Shown here: positions 48,757 through 59,639 of the stretch, piece by piece
Position numbering within the stretch: position 1 is the first letter of the stretch
Layout of the letters: each line of letters starts with the position of its first letter
Notes under the pieces: generated by a model
The model's input: only the letters and a program-made list of their open reading frames with translations
What the model was told of the DNA's origin: nothing
Database searches by the model: none
Source: Mytilisepta virgata
Taxonomy: Eukaryota > Mollusca > Bivalvia > Mytilida > Mytilidae
Direction: 5' to 3'
Length of the DNA: 64,000 nt
Assembly (NCBI GenBank): GCA_028015205.1
Contig: JAPWFG010000015.1
Coordinates: 6,138,001-6,202,000 of the forward strand
Translations under genes and position numbers: made by a program

Positions 48757-48812
48757 ATACCAACATCGCCTGCATATAGCGTCTACGTTTCTCAGCTTAT
48801 CCGATATTCAAT
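48757..48812 (+). repeat. Short Penelope-like family-1 scrap
   Basis: 'ACATCGCCTGCATATAGCGT' and 'CTCAGCTTATCCGATATTCA' match the RT region at 49580-49625, 5' of a longer copy. Confidence 0.6.
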
Positions 48813-48949
48813 AGGAACTGCCTTGTCTCAAAAGTGAGATAATTACTATGAACTTACATAAAATACAAAGAAATAGCAAACACATACCAGACCAAACAGA
48901 AGTAGACCAAGACAGCACATAAGCTAAAGCATTAAAGGAGTCGTGTCAA

Positions 48950-50100
48950 GCTTCATTATCGAAATCTTTGGCTACATGCAACAGCATAAAAACATTCGAC
49001 TTTTCTGCACTCTACACAACCATGCCACATTCTCAATTGAAAGATCGCAGGTATAAATTTCTTGTTCTAGGTAGAGAAAAGGCTTATTTCGTGAAGAACT
49101 ACTCTGATTCTGACATAAAGTATTCTGAAGATGAAAGTACAAACATGTTAGATTTTCTCATAGACAACATATTCGTTGAATTTGGCGGTCTAATTTTTCA
49201 ACAAACAATCGGCATTCCAATGGGAACCAACTGTGCTCCTCTCCGCACCGATCTATTTCTGTACTCATATGAAGCGGACTTCATTCAAGGGTTACTGCGT
49301 GAAAACAAAAAGAAACTAGCCCAATCCTTTAATTTCACTTTTCGTTATATAGATGATGTGTTGTCGTTAAATAACGACAAATTCCAAGACTTTCTACATC
49401 TTATCTACCCCGATGAGCATGAAATTAAGGATACTACAGATACACAAAAGTCCGCTTCATATTTGGATTTGTTTCTTGAAATAGACTATGAGGGACGTTT
49501 GAAGACAAAACTTTATGACAAACGTGATGACTTCAACTTTCCTATTGTTAATTTTCCCTTCTTGAGTAGCAGTATACCAGCATCGCCTGCATATAGTGTC
49601 TACGTTTCTAAGCTTATCCGATTTTCAAGGGCATGCGTGAGTTACCCTGACTTTCGACAAAAAGGATTACTGCTGTCACAAAAGCTTCTTAACCAGAGTT
49701 TTATTAGGGATAAGTTAATGTCATCACTTAGGAAATTTTACGGTCGCCATCACGAATTATTTGACCATTAAAGTGTTCCTATATCTAAGATGATGTTGGA
49801 CCTGTTCCAACTGTCGTAACCTTTCATGTGCCTCCACTGATTTGTGACTTCCCCCGGATTGACTTTGTTGAACTTCACGACGGGTGCCGTATACGGAGCA
49901 ATAACTGCTTAACGTTCCGGAGCACCTAGGTTCACTCCTGGTTTTTATGGGAGTTCGTGTTGTTCATTGATTTTTAGTTTTCTGTGTTTATTTGTTGTGC
50001 TTGTGGTCGTTTATTTGTCTTCCCGGGTTTGTCTGTCCAATGGATTACGTTTTTTGTTATTGCTCCTTAGGTATATTTGTCCTTTTTGTTAAACAATGAG
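48950..50100 (+). mobile_element. Penelope-like retroelement, family 1, best-preserved RT
   Basis: The RT is open from 48968 to 49771 (267 codons). Blocks: 'FDFSALYTTMPHSQLKDR', 'GIPMGTNCAPL', 'DLFLYSYEADF', the intact catalytic 'FRYIDDVLSLNN' (Asp at residues 129 and 130), 'SASYLDLFLEID', 'SPAYSVYVSKLIRFSRACVS' and 'FYGRHHELFDH'. The first codon is not ATG, and about 48 bp are missing after 'LKDR' compared with the intron-5 copy, so it is 5' truncated. The noncoding tail with 'TGTCTTCCCGGGTTTGTC' runs to about 50095. It lies 3' of the transporter. Confidence 0.8.
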
Positions 50101-51807
50101 CACTATTTCTAATTTTACAAATTGATTGTTTAATTTTAAAATCATTTAAATCAAGATATTTCTCTTTTTCAAAACATCTTTGGACAGTGAATTATGTTAA
50201 TAATTTCTGTTTGTCAGAATTTAAACTACGTTCTCTAAAGCCATACCAAAAATTGAGGAAACTTTTTGATAGTTTTTTTTTAACAATTTTGCATAAAGGA
50301 CCTAAATAGTATATATATTTTTTTTAGTTTTGCAAGTATTAAACAAGTATTTTGTCTTAAAAGTTTAATATTTTTTAATACAATATGCTGGAAAAATATA
50401 TTTATCATTTTTATGTTCGGTGACAATAAATACGTGATGCAATTATACCATGTATATCTACACTCATGGTGCATCCTTTTGAAAGATAAAAAAACTGATG
50501 TCGCCTCCCTTCTGCGATGTGTTTTAACAACCATACGCTGCACAATTTACCATGGTCACGTATTTTCATTCAATATTGATGCTTTTCAGTGTTTTATAAG
50601 CACGTTAATTGTTCGATTTAATATGCAAATATGCTGTATTCGGAAGCCAAACGATCTTATGACGCTACATTGCAATGTTTAAACACGAGCCTCGTTTTCG
50701 GAATGAAAATATGAATATTTAACAGGTGACAAAAATAACGGTGAAAATAGGTCATATCTACGCATCAGTAAGTTAATTGTCGATAGAAGTTTCATAGCAC
50801 GTTTTTATGCATGGAATGCATTTAAAATCCAAATAAAGTGGATTTTTGGGACTGACCTTGTCGTGTCTCCTTTAACAATGTGAGGAGCATCCAAGCAATA
50901 GGATACATCCATGAACCAAACATATGGAATACAAACCACAATATCATACCCAACACAGTGCAAGAAAAAAGTGAATTAAAGAAAAAATATAAACACCAAA
51001 TCACTATCAACGTCAACCATGGATTGGCCTTAAACGATCCTGTATTTTTTTTAGATATATATGAAAATCCCCTGAAGTTCCTTACTCAGTAAGACGCGAT
51101 ATTTCAAATAAGATATTCTACTTTCTGAGAATGTGTAAAAGAAATCGTACTATTTCATCTTAATTAACTGTAAAAAAAATCAGCGACGAAAAAGAAATGA
51201 ATTAACAAGATCAAATAACGCCAAGACAAATTACCAGCCAAATACCAATGTATTGTTTTTTTGACTAAAGGTTATCTGTAGAACATATTGAAGTTATCCA
51301 TTGCAATTCTGCTGCAAAGGAAAGATTTATATCTCAATGAAGTTCTGCAATTGAGGTGAATTGAAGTCTAAAGTGTGAATTTTTCTAAGCATACACTAGG
51401 ACATTTCCCACGTCATTAATTGATTGGTTTATTGGCTGTGGTGAAATTGATATTTGTTGTCACTGAGAATTTATTTTATAATTTTTGTGCCATATATATC
51501 ATTGTATTAAGTCACTGTATATAATAATTATACCATAATTCAAATTACTGTCACCGCGTCATTTAATACGATGGTTTTGCTGCCTCAAATAATGATCATG
51601 CCACATAAAATAAAAAATTTACAACATAATATAATTTGCACTTTCTTAAGTTTTAGTTTCCAACAATTACGTTTTTTCTGTTGGATTTTTGGGATTCTTT
51701 ATTTCTTTTTCTTATAATGATAATAACAAGGGATCGATTCCTTTACTCTTTTATGTTTATTCTGGTAAATGTCCTGTCCGTTGGGTTGAAAAAGTCCCGT
51801 TCCTCTC
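50100..51807. other. Mostly unrecognised; one candidate exon inside
   Basis: AT-rich sequence unique to copy 2. Apart from the minus-strand candidate exon at 50857-51039, I recognise nothing. Confidence 0.4.
50857..51039 (-). CDS. Candidate transmembrane exon
   Basis: A 183-base minus-strand stretch bounded by 'aatacag' and GTCAGT, phase 1 at both ends, encodes 60 residues: SFKANPWLTLIVIWCLYFFF, then LFSCTVLGMILWFVFHMFGS, then MYPIAWMLLTLLKETRQ. Two or three hydrophobic helices followed by a charged end are typical of a membrane-protein exon. The polypyrimidine tract is poor. It may be a downstream exon of the gene at 52458-53786, but exon B ends in phase 0, so at least one further exon would be needed. 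No family is recognised. Confidence 0.3.
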
Positions 51808-51854
51808 AGCGTCAGACTTTCAACTTCACTAACCCTAATTAGCAATCATTTTAA

Positions 51855-52125
51855 GGTATCCGGACCATAAATGACCATGTGATTATTTAAAAGTTCCCGG
51901 ATGTTCCATTCAACGCAATTGAAATGACCTCGGTAATTATCGGCAAACTTCGGAAATGTCAATATAACTAACTTATTTTTACAGACTCTGCATATAAGCA
52001 ACAAAGTGTTTTTCAACTTGGGAAAAATATATATACAAAATTCCAGCTTTAAATTGTTTGGTTCAGCCATTCACGGTCAAAAAGAAATACAATTTTCGAT
52101 CATTATCTATTATGGTCCGGATACC
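51855..52125. mobile_element. TTAA-flanked MITE, 271 bp
   Basis: Perfect 16-bp inverted ends, GGTATCCGGACCATAA, flanked by TTAA (51851-51854 and 52126-52129). Copy 1 has the empty site with one TTAA (5880-5883). TTAA duplication points to piggyBac-type transposition. The short minus-strand ORF inside is not a gene. Confidence 0.88.
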
Positions 52126-52457
52126 TTAAAACTAAATCGACAAGGAAATAAAGTCTAATATAAAACGAAACTATTTATTTCAGGATGTTCGAACATAATT
52201 TTTGTTGTCATTAAATACATATAAATATCCACCTATTAAAATAAAAAATATTCATTTTCATTGAAAAAAAAGACAAATGCGCATTTTATGGTTTCCAAGT
52301 CCACTCAAAGCATACCCTTTTTGTAATTCTGAACAATTTATCATATTAAACACCCTCAGGCATGGATAGCTTGGTACTGATTGTCGGAGCTTGATCGATA
52401 ATGGAATTATATTAACCTTCGTCTCCTCTTTCGTTCACATGACCGACGAGGTCTTAC

Positions 52458-53786
52458 TTCACAACCATCAGGTAATTGTCCAGACAGCGGACATATTGTT
52501 GGATCAATTTCTAGACAGGTAAGCGGACCTACAGCTTTATCGCCACAGTCAGGTAGGGGCAACGGGTTTGCTGGAGCTAAATAAATGAACAAAACTATAT
52601 AAATGTGATTACATAAGAAAAGGTATATATTTATGCCAAATAAATATGTTTGGTTTTGGTTTGTATATAAATCATACAAGAACAAACAAATGTACCTACT
52701 ACGAGAGTAGTATAGAGCTAAGCCCAACCACTGTCCAGTGAATGCTATGCTTATGTTTACTGCAATAATCTTTTGACTAAAATCAATTACGATGGCTTTT
52801 TTTGGTTGATTGGCGTGATATAGTATCGTACATATATGTATATCGGTTTTTTCCTCTTGTGTCATGACCTACGAGGTCTTACTTCAAGTATTACTGAGTA
52901 AATTATTTATAATATCAAAATATTAAGTTTTAAATTAAAGGGTCATACCTGTCCATGCAAACAGAAAAGTCTAGTTCGATTTTTTCTTTTTTTCATTTGT
53001 CACATAACCCAAGCTTTAATTAAAGGTCTTTTGTTCTTGTTTACATTTATCCAACATCTGTACGACAATACCCCCAGCAAAGCTATTCAAAAATTGCACT
53101 CTAACTTTGGTTACACGGACACATTTTGTGTAAAAATAAACCCAACGACAAAGAACCCCGAAAGGGTTTGTCTTAGTAAGCAGAGAAAAATATGTTATTG
53201 TTTATATGAAATTCAGTAATTCTATTCGCTAGTTTGATCCTTTCCTCTCCTTCTTTTTGTTAATATTACAACTTTGTATCGAACTTCGAAAAGACAACGT
53301 TAATTTAGTGAGCTGACCAAAAAAGTTTTACAACCCATTTTCATTTTCAGATTAATGCATTTTAAAGTAGTGCTCCTTTTGTAAAATAATTCAAATTAAC
53401 AATACCTTTAAAGAGTGTCTTACCTGTTTATGTTCATGTTCTTCTACCTGATATGTTGGCCAGCGTGCACATACATAGTATTTGCCATGAAGTTCAGAAT
53501 TGTGTACAAGGAGAACAAAAGAAGTGTCCTTATTAAGATGAAAGTGAATACTTTTTATGTATTCGTACTCGGTCAAGGGTAGGTGTGCATAACAAGTATC
53601 CTCCGACATCTTATAAAAGACACTGCTTTTGTTCTCATTGTTCTGTATCTATTACTTTCAAATACCTACATTCATTAACATTAGAAGATCTGTGTCCGCG
53701 CTAATAAAATTATTGAAATATACATTTTTCCTGGAGGTATGGCTGAAATAACATGTCGCTTGTCCCAACTCAGGTAAATGTACAAC
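52458..53786 (-). CDS. Candidate minus-strand gene, cysteine-rich, four exons seen
   Basis: I do not recognise this family. Proposed exons, right to left: C 53786-53670 (39 codons, 'LPELGQATCYFSHTS', donor GTAGGT); A 53609-53424 (62 codons, 'DTSFVLLVHNSELHGKYYVC', donor GTAAGA); a 22-base micro-exon 52970-52949 (donor GTATGA); and B 52576-52458 (119 bases, 'PANPLPLPDC' and 'LPDGCE', four cysteines, donor GTAAGA). Phases fit: 0/0, 0/0, 0/1, 1/0. An alternative acceptor for C lies 8 bases upstream. The cysteines and lack of helices suggest a secreted or extracellular segment. No start or stop exon was identified. Open frames conserved here but broken in copy 1 support coding; the micro-exon is the weakest link. 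The product name is left open. Confidence 0.42.
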
Positions 53787-54239
53787 CTGGAAAACTGAAA
53801 CTTTGTTTAAGGAATATGATACTTACCTGGTCCTAAGTTTGCTTTTAAAAATATTATATAAAATAATGCTACAAAATGCTCATCATGATTGAAAGAGTTA
53901 AATTCAGTGCTTAATCTGTTAAATTAAAGTGCAGTTTTGTAAATGACGCAAGACGGAAAATAAAAATGTGAATTGACTACTAAATGAGATTATTATAATT
54001 GATTGATAGAGTACAACCTAACGAAATCAGCATTTTATGAACGTGCAGTTGATTTGACGCACATTTATGAATTATTTTCTTTGGGGGTATTGAAGGTATA
54101 CTTGAATATTTGAGGAAAATGCAGATTTTCGGATATATATTAAACATGCCTCTAATTCTATAAACCTTTCGAATCAGATGCACTCCGTTTCAATTTTGTG
54201 AAATTAGTAGATCTGTGAGATTGAAAACTGTGTCGTTTT

Positions 54240-55145
54240 CCCGCTGTGCCGCTTGTACTGGAAAAGCAACGACATATTTTTTTCTACCTTGTCATTGGTA
54301 GAGATAAATCATACCATGTTAAAAACCATTTTAAATCTAACAAAAAATATAAAAAGGACGAAATTGTCCTGATGATTGAATTTTTGATGGACAACATATT
54401 TGTTCAATTTCGTGGACGTGTTTTCCAACACACAATCGGCATTCCTATGCGTACGAATAGTGCGCCACTCCTGGCCGACTTGTTCCTTTACTCGTATGAG
54501 GCAGACTTCCTTGACGGACTTCTTTACGAAAAACAGAAGAAGTTAGCCCGTACCATTAATGTCAGCTTCTGCTACATATATGATGTTTTACCACTCAACA
54601 ATTCACGTTTTGGGAATTTCTTACATCTCATCTATCCAAATGAGCTCGAAATTAAGGATACCACAGACACTGCCAAGTCTGCATCTTATCTTGACCTTCA
54701 CCTCGATATTGACACCAGAGGAAGGTTGAATACAAAACTTCAGGAAAAACGGGATGACTTTGACTTTCCAATCGTCATCTTCCCATTTTTTAGCGGCAAT
54801 ATTCCAGAAGCGCCGGCGTATGGAGTATATATTTCACAACTCGTACGTTATTCCAGAGCTTGTGACATAGACATTGACTTCCTGGACAGAGCCCAGCTCC
54901 TGACAGAAAATTTGCTAAGACAGGGGTATGTTGCTCCTAAGTTAGAGTCATGCTTATTACAGTTTTATGGACGTCATCATGCCTTGGTTGACAGGTTTGA
55001 AAAAACCGTTTCCAAAATGAAAATGGACCTGTTGCATTGATGTTATCCCTTCCTTATGTCGGATTTAACATGTGCAACATAGCGGGTGTCCTGCAGGAAG
55101 CAGAGACTGCTTACTCTCCCGGAGCACCTGAGTCTACCCCCGGTT
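54240..55145 (+). mobile_element. Penelope-like retroelement, family 2 (copy 2)
   Basis: RT open from 54246 to 55040 (264 codons) with 'MIEFLMDNIFVQF', 'GIPMRTNSAPLLADLF', 'SASYLDLHLDID', 'FDFPIVIFPFFSGNIPEAPA' and 'FYGRHHALVDRFEKTVSK'. The catalytic block is 'CYIYDVL', the first catalytic Asp changed to Tyr, so it cannot polymerise. 5' truncated; tail to about 55145. Shared with copy 1 (7985-8745), so older than the duplication. Confidence 0.78.
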
Positions 55146-55654
55146 TTTTTTTGTGGTGTCTATGCTGTTCATATGTTTTTATTTTTTAATTGTAATGCAT
55201 GTAATGCATGTATTGTTTTGGTCTTGTCTTCGTTGTTCTCCGGAGTTTGTGAGTTGTTTTGATTTTTCCCTCCTTCGAATTCCCCCTTGGTATTTCTTGA
55301 CCTATAAAAGTATATTTGTTACTTTCAGCTATTTTGTTAGGCATTTTACTTGCTATAGTGCTTATTTTTTTGTGCTTTCTTTACTACTTTAGCTTGCTAT
55401 TTTTTCTCTTTACGATATTTGGCAAAGAATAATGGTTTACCAGTCAATTAATAATAAGCTCTCAAATTTATCTTATTTTGTACCATTTTATAAAAGAAAT
55501 AAACGCAATATCACAATAGTATAGCATAAATCAAATGTCAAAATTTCGTCGACTCACAGTATATGGGGAATTGATTTAGTGTCTTCCCCCTTTTTCCCTT
55601 GCCCCTTTCCCTCTTCAACACCGGTCAATTTTTGCGTTACATAAGAGCCGTTTT

Positions 55655-56030
55655 AGGTAATTTCGTGAAGAACCACTCTGACAAAAAGTATTCTGAAGAT
55701 AAAATTACAAATATGTTAGGTTTTCTCATAGACAACATATCTGTTAAATTTGGCGGTCGAATGTTTCAATGGGAACCAACTGTGCTCCTTTCCTCGACGG
55801 TCTGCTTCTGCACTCATATGAAGCGGACTTCATTAAAGGGCTACTACGTGAAAAGAAAAAGAATCTAGCCTAATCCTTTAATTTCATTTTTCGTAATATA
55901 GATGACTTTTGTTAAATACCGACAAATTCCAAGACTTTGTACATTTCATCTACCCCAGTGAGCTTGAAATTAAGGATACTACAGATACATCGAAGTCCTC
56001 TTTACATTTGGATTTGTTTATTTAAATAGA
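55655..56030 (+). pseudogene. Penelope-like family-1 fragment (copy 2)
   Basis: 'KKYSEDKITNMLGFLIDN', then frameshifted remnants through 'LYLDLF'-like sequence. It matches 13595-13985; the rest is deleted. Confidence 0.7.
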
Positions 56031-56391
56031 CAATTTAGAAGGAACATCGATATCTTTTCAAAAAATTCCATTTTTTATATAAGCGATAATTTCTCAAATC
56101 CTGTCCCTACTGATATATTATTTTGGTAGATAGTTTTAATCTATTTATTAGGATCATGAAAACAGGCGACAGTTTCTACATAAAATCAGTACAAAACTTT
56201 TAAAGGGGCGAATATACCTTTCTAGTTGTGAATAATTGCAATTCACATAACATTTTCAATGAGACTGATATAAAAAACTATTTCGGTAGAATTAAGCTGT
56301 TTCGCCGTGTGTTCCTCTTTGAAAATACAAAAAGAACTCAAAGTGTTATTCATGCAGTTTGCGACTTCTGAAAAGAAGATACCGCTAAGTC

Positions 56392-56640
56392 GGATTTTTA
56401 ATGTGCTAGCGCACGAGGTAACTGTCGGCAGGAAGACATATCACCTTACTCGAACACATTATACTGACTCCGAGCCGACCAGTCTTTGCTCTTACTCCTA
56501 GATGCCACGTGCTTGGCGAAGAAGCAGCAAATACCAATTTTAATGTCTTTGGTTTCACCCGGCCGGGGATCGAACGCGCGACCTTCCGCACTCGGGGCGA
56601 GCACGCTACCACTACACCACCGAGGCGGTCGGGTTCATGT
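56392..56640 (-). repeat. tRNA-derived SINE (copy 2), 3' truncated
   Basis: The head (56636-56551) has 'GTGGTAGCGTGCTCG' and B box 'GTTCGATCCCC', closer to a tRNA than copy 1. The 3' half is missing because of a deletion that joins it to 'gataccgc', so copy 1 preserves the older state. Confidence 0.75.
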
Positions 56641-57099
56641 AGGAATTCTTATGTAATGAAGCGTTCGTTTAACTGTAAAAATACTTACGTACTGCCTCAT
56701 ACCATTCTGGAGATCCGGAACAAAGAGAGCAAACCATTGTATCTCCTGCGTTCCCGGTAAGTTCAACTACAATTATTAATTTCAAGAATCAGTAAAATCT
56801 CTCCTTAGATATATCTATAAATACAAAAGAGCTTCAGATTCTATATATACTCAAATAAAAGCGAAAATAAAACCGCACCAATTATATTAGAAAAAAAGTT
56901 TTAAATAACCATATCCATGATATATTGATATTTTTCTTCTGAAAGGAAAACAATCGAACCAAAAATTATTTTCCCATGTTGAGACATTTATACTATGTTG
57001 TTTAAATGCTTTGTTCATTAAGTCATGTATATATTTTTTTTCTAATGGTTAACAGTATTTTTTAACTTTATTTAAATTAATAAAACAGCAAAATGATTA

Positions 57100-59580
57100 A
57101 TGACTGATATTTTTTTATTTAAGAAAAAATAAAAATAGTTTTCATCTTGAACCTTTCCCTAGGTATTTTGACTTGTTTTTTTTTAATACCAACATGTCAA
57201 GTAGTTTCTGATCAGAGTTTGCTTTACATATGTAAGTTAAATCGCATTTGATTGGTTGAGAAAATTACCATTCAAGTCGGTGTATTTTGCGAATGAGCAT
57301 TTTTTCCAAATTTCATCAATTGTTATGCATAAGCATAATTGTATTCATTTTATTAAAATATTGTTCTGGTTTAGTTCTAAAATGTCCGGTAATTGTAATT
57401 TAGAAATATATAGAAAAGAAAATAGCTATATTTAGGTCTGATATGATGTAACTTTTCTATAAATAAGTTGATGTTTATTGTCTAATGGGAAGAGTAAATA
57501 TGCGGATTTTTCCAGAAGGAGATAAAAATTCTAGATGTTTGTAAAATTACTAGAACATTCATTTTGAGATGTAAACACTTGGTGTTATCAGATGTAAATT
57601 GGTAACTGGAGACAGCCTACTTCTAAACCTACGAGGATTTTAACGTCGACATTTTGGAGAGAGACCCCCATAAGTAGATGGGAAGCAGTTGAACATTATT
57701 GGAGAAGTGACGTCGGACTATTCTGCTAAAATTCCTGAATCGTGAAAGTACTTTTAAGTTTTATAGACAGTTATTAGTTATAAGTAATTGTAATTTGTTT
57801 CTACTGTTTTTAAATATTTTTATAAAAATGACTGTTCTTTCGTAACACCAGTGGATTTTCATATCACAATTTATTTACCACTAATTTTGTTGTAAATTTG
57901 TATTTATATTGTACATTATAGATATTTTTGAGTTTTTGCTTCAATCAATTCCTGGTACACAGGCTACCTCCACCAATAATAACTGGCCGCCCCGAAATAG
58001 CCAAAGATGCCGAAAATGGCGTAAAACCCCAACCTAAACACACATTTGTAATAACGACCCCGTGTTTGAGGTGTATAGTCCAACATTACTGCCTGAATGT
58101 ATCAGTCAAAAATAAGTTAAGACAGAATTAAACATACACTTTAGGGTACTGTCAATTTAGTTTCCTTTGATTTAAGTATTCATTCAAAATAAACAAAAAA
58201 GTCTTTAAATCTACATATATTTAGTTCTCTTGTGTTTTTTTTTTAAATCATCTATCAGAAAAAAAAATTATTTTCATTCTCAATGCATTATAGATTGTGA
58301 ATAAAATCTTAATAATTTATAGATTAAAATCATCCTATATAATATATATGCGCACTTTATGAGTTGCAACGCGACTCTCAGTATATATGCTTGATATTTA
58401 AAACTGCTTACATCGTCCTAGTATAAAATTTGAATTCTCCGAGGTGTCAACGACCGCTATGCACATGAAAAGATCAATGTCTTGGATTCTGAAAAAAATT
58501 TAATTGTTAAAGTTATAGCTAGCATATGTGTTTTATACAAATACTCATAATTATTTGTAAAAAAAAGATGCGGTATGAATTGCATCGGATATTGCCAATA
58601 TATAAAAGAACAGAATCAGATAAGATCAGAATTAAAATGAGACCTTAAAGTCTATAGACGATGTACATTGCACTGTCAAAGAAAATTGTCAAAGTTTCAT
58701 GCAAGCCGGATTGCATTAAAAGACTATTAAACATGTTAAACACAGAAAATATATACAATAACATCTAAACACAATACCTCCGTCAAAACGTCATAAACAA
58801 AAAACAAAATTGATAACAGGAAAGGTCAACAATGACATACCAATCTATTACAGCAATCCAACTGAAAACTCCGGACAAAAATTAACGTACATTGTTCATG
58901 TAAAAGAGTGCAAAGCACAAACTTGATCACAACAGAGAGTGGCGTTTTATCAGTACCAAAACCTCCCCCTTATATATCCTGACACTCTGGTGTATAAAAC
59001 ACACTAAAAAACAACACAATATGATTACCAACAAGGTGACCGCTTGCTAGAACTTAGAATGAAAGGTAAAAGATCTAGATAAACAGGGTCAGAATGCGCT
59101 AGCTGCAGGTCGGATATTGTCGCTCTACTAAACTAAAAAATTTGAAATAACACTTCCATAAAGGGTTTAATGCTATTGTGTCATAGATTTCAATAGAAAT
59201 CAGTATATGTGAGATGCCATTATGAATTTATAAGTCTTCATGCCATTGGGAGAAAGAGCACTTTTCACAGAATTGCACATAATTTCATATGTGTTATTTT
59301 GAAACTCATGGGACGATGCCTCTGCATGGTGGACCCTAGGTCCGCGAGGGTATTCGCCAACCCAGTTGTCAGACATGTCTGACATGATTATTCATTGATT
59401 TGTCAGAGAAATTACCAGTATTTAGCAAAATTCAAAAATAATAGAATTACTAAGGGTTCATTCTTGTATTGCACATGGTAGATCTTCTTAGCTGAAATTT
59501 GGCTTCCTATTTCGGTATTTTTGGTTATGAGTACTTTTGTTTTAAAATAAGTTTGGTGTTTGGTCTTCCAAATGTTTCGG
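57100..59580. other. No recognised gene
   Basis: AT-rich. A minus-strand ORF at 59385-59200 (61 codons, 'NWVGEYPRGPRVHHAEASS') has a coding-like composition but no recognised family or splice frame. A 67-codon ORF at 57928-58131 is likewise unassigned. Confidence 0.35.
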
Positions 59581-59585
59581 TTTTA

Positions 59586-59632
59586 ATGCTGCTGATGAGA
59601 GGTAACTCCTTGAAATGCGTCGTATACAGCAT
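59586..59632 (+). ncRNA. Hammerhead ribozyme, type I, complete
   Basis: Stem I ATGCTG (59586-59591) pairs fully with CAGCAT (59627-59632). Core CTGATGA 59592-59598. Stem II GAGG/CCTT (59599-59602, 59608-59611; one G-U) has loop TAACT. GAAA 59612-59615. Stem III (59615-59618 with 59622-59625; one G-U) has a 3-base loop. The cleavage nucleotide is A59626. All invariant nucleotides are present. It differs in sequence from the intronic family, so it belongs to a separate element. Hammerheads of this layout are known in animal retrozymes and Penelope-like elements. Confidence 0.78.
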
Positions 59633-59639
59633 AGTATAA

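Larger units (their letters stand above)
45862..57094 (+). repeat. Segmental duplication, copy 2
   Basis: The blocks matching copy 1 are 45862-48666, 51808-55145 and 55145-57094. The first contains an extra tandem unit of about 84 bp ('ccagctccat...') and a Penelope-like fragment at 46884-47400 that copy 1 lacks; the second contains a MITE. Copy 2 lacks material equivalent to about 14000-15020 and 15365-15810 of copy 1. Confidence 0.85.

Noticed and set aside
59200..59385. Minus-strand ORF 'NWVGEYPRGPRVHHAEASS' as a gene
   Set aside because: Composition looks codon-like, but there is no family, no splice frame and no paralogue in the window to compare. Left as unassigned.
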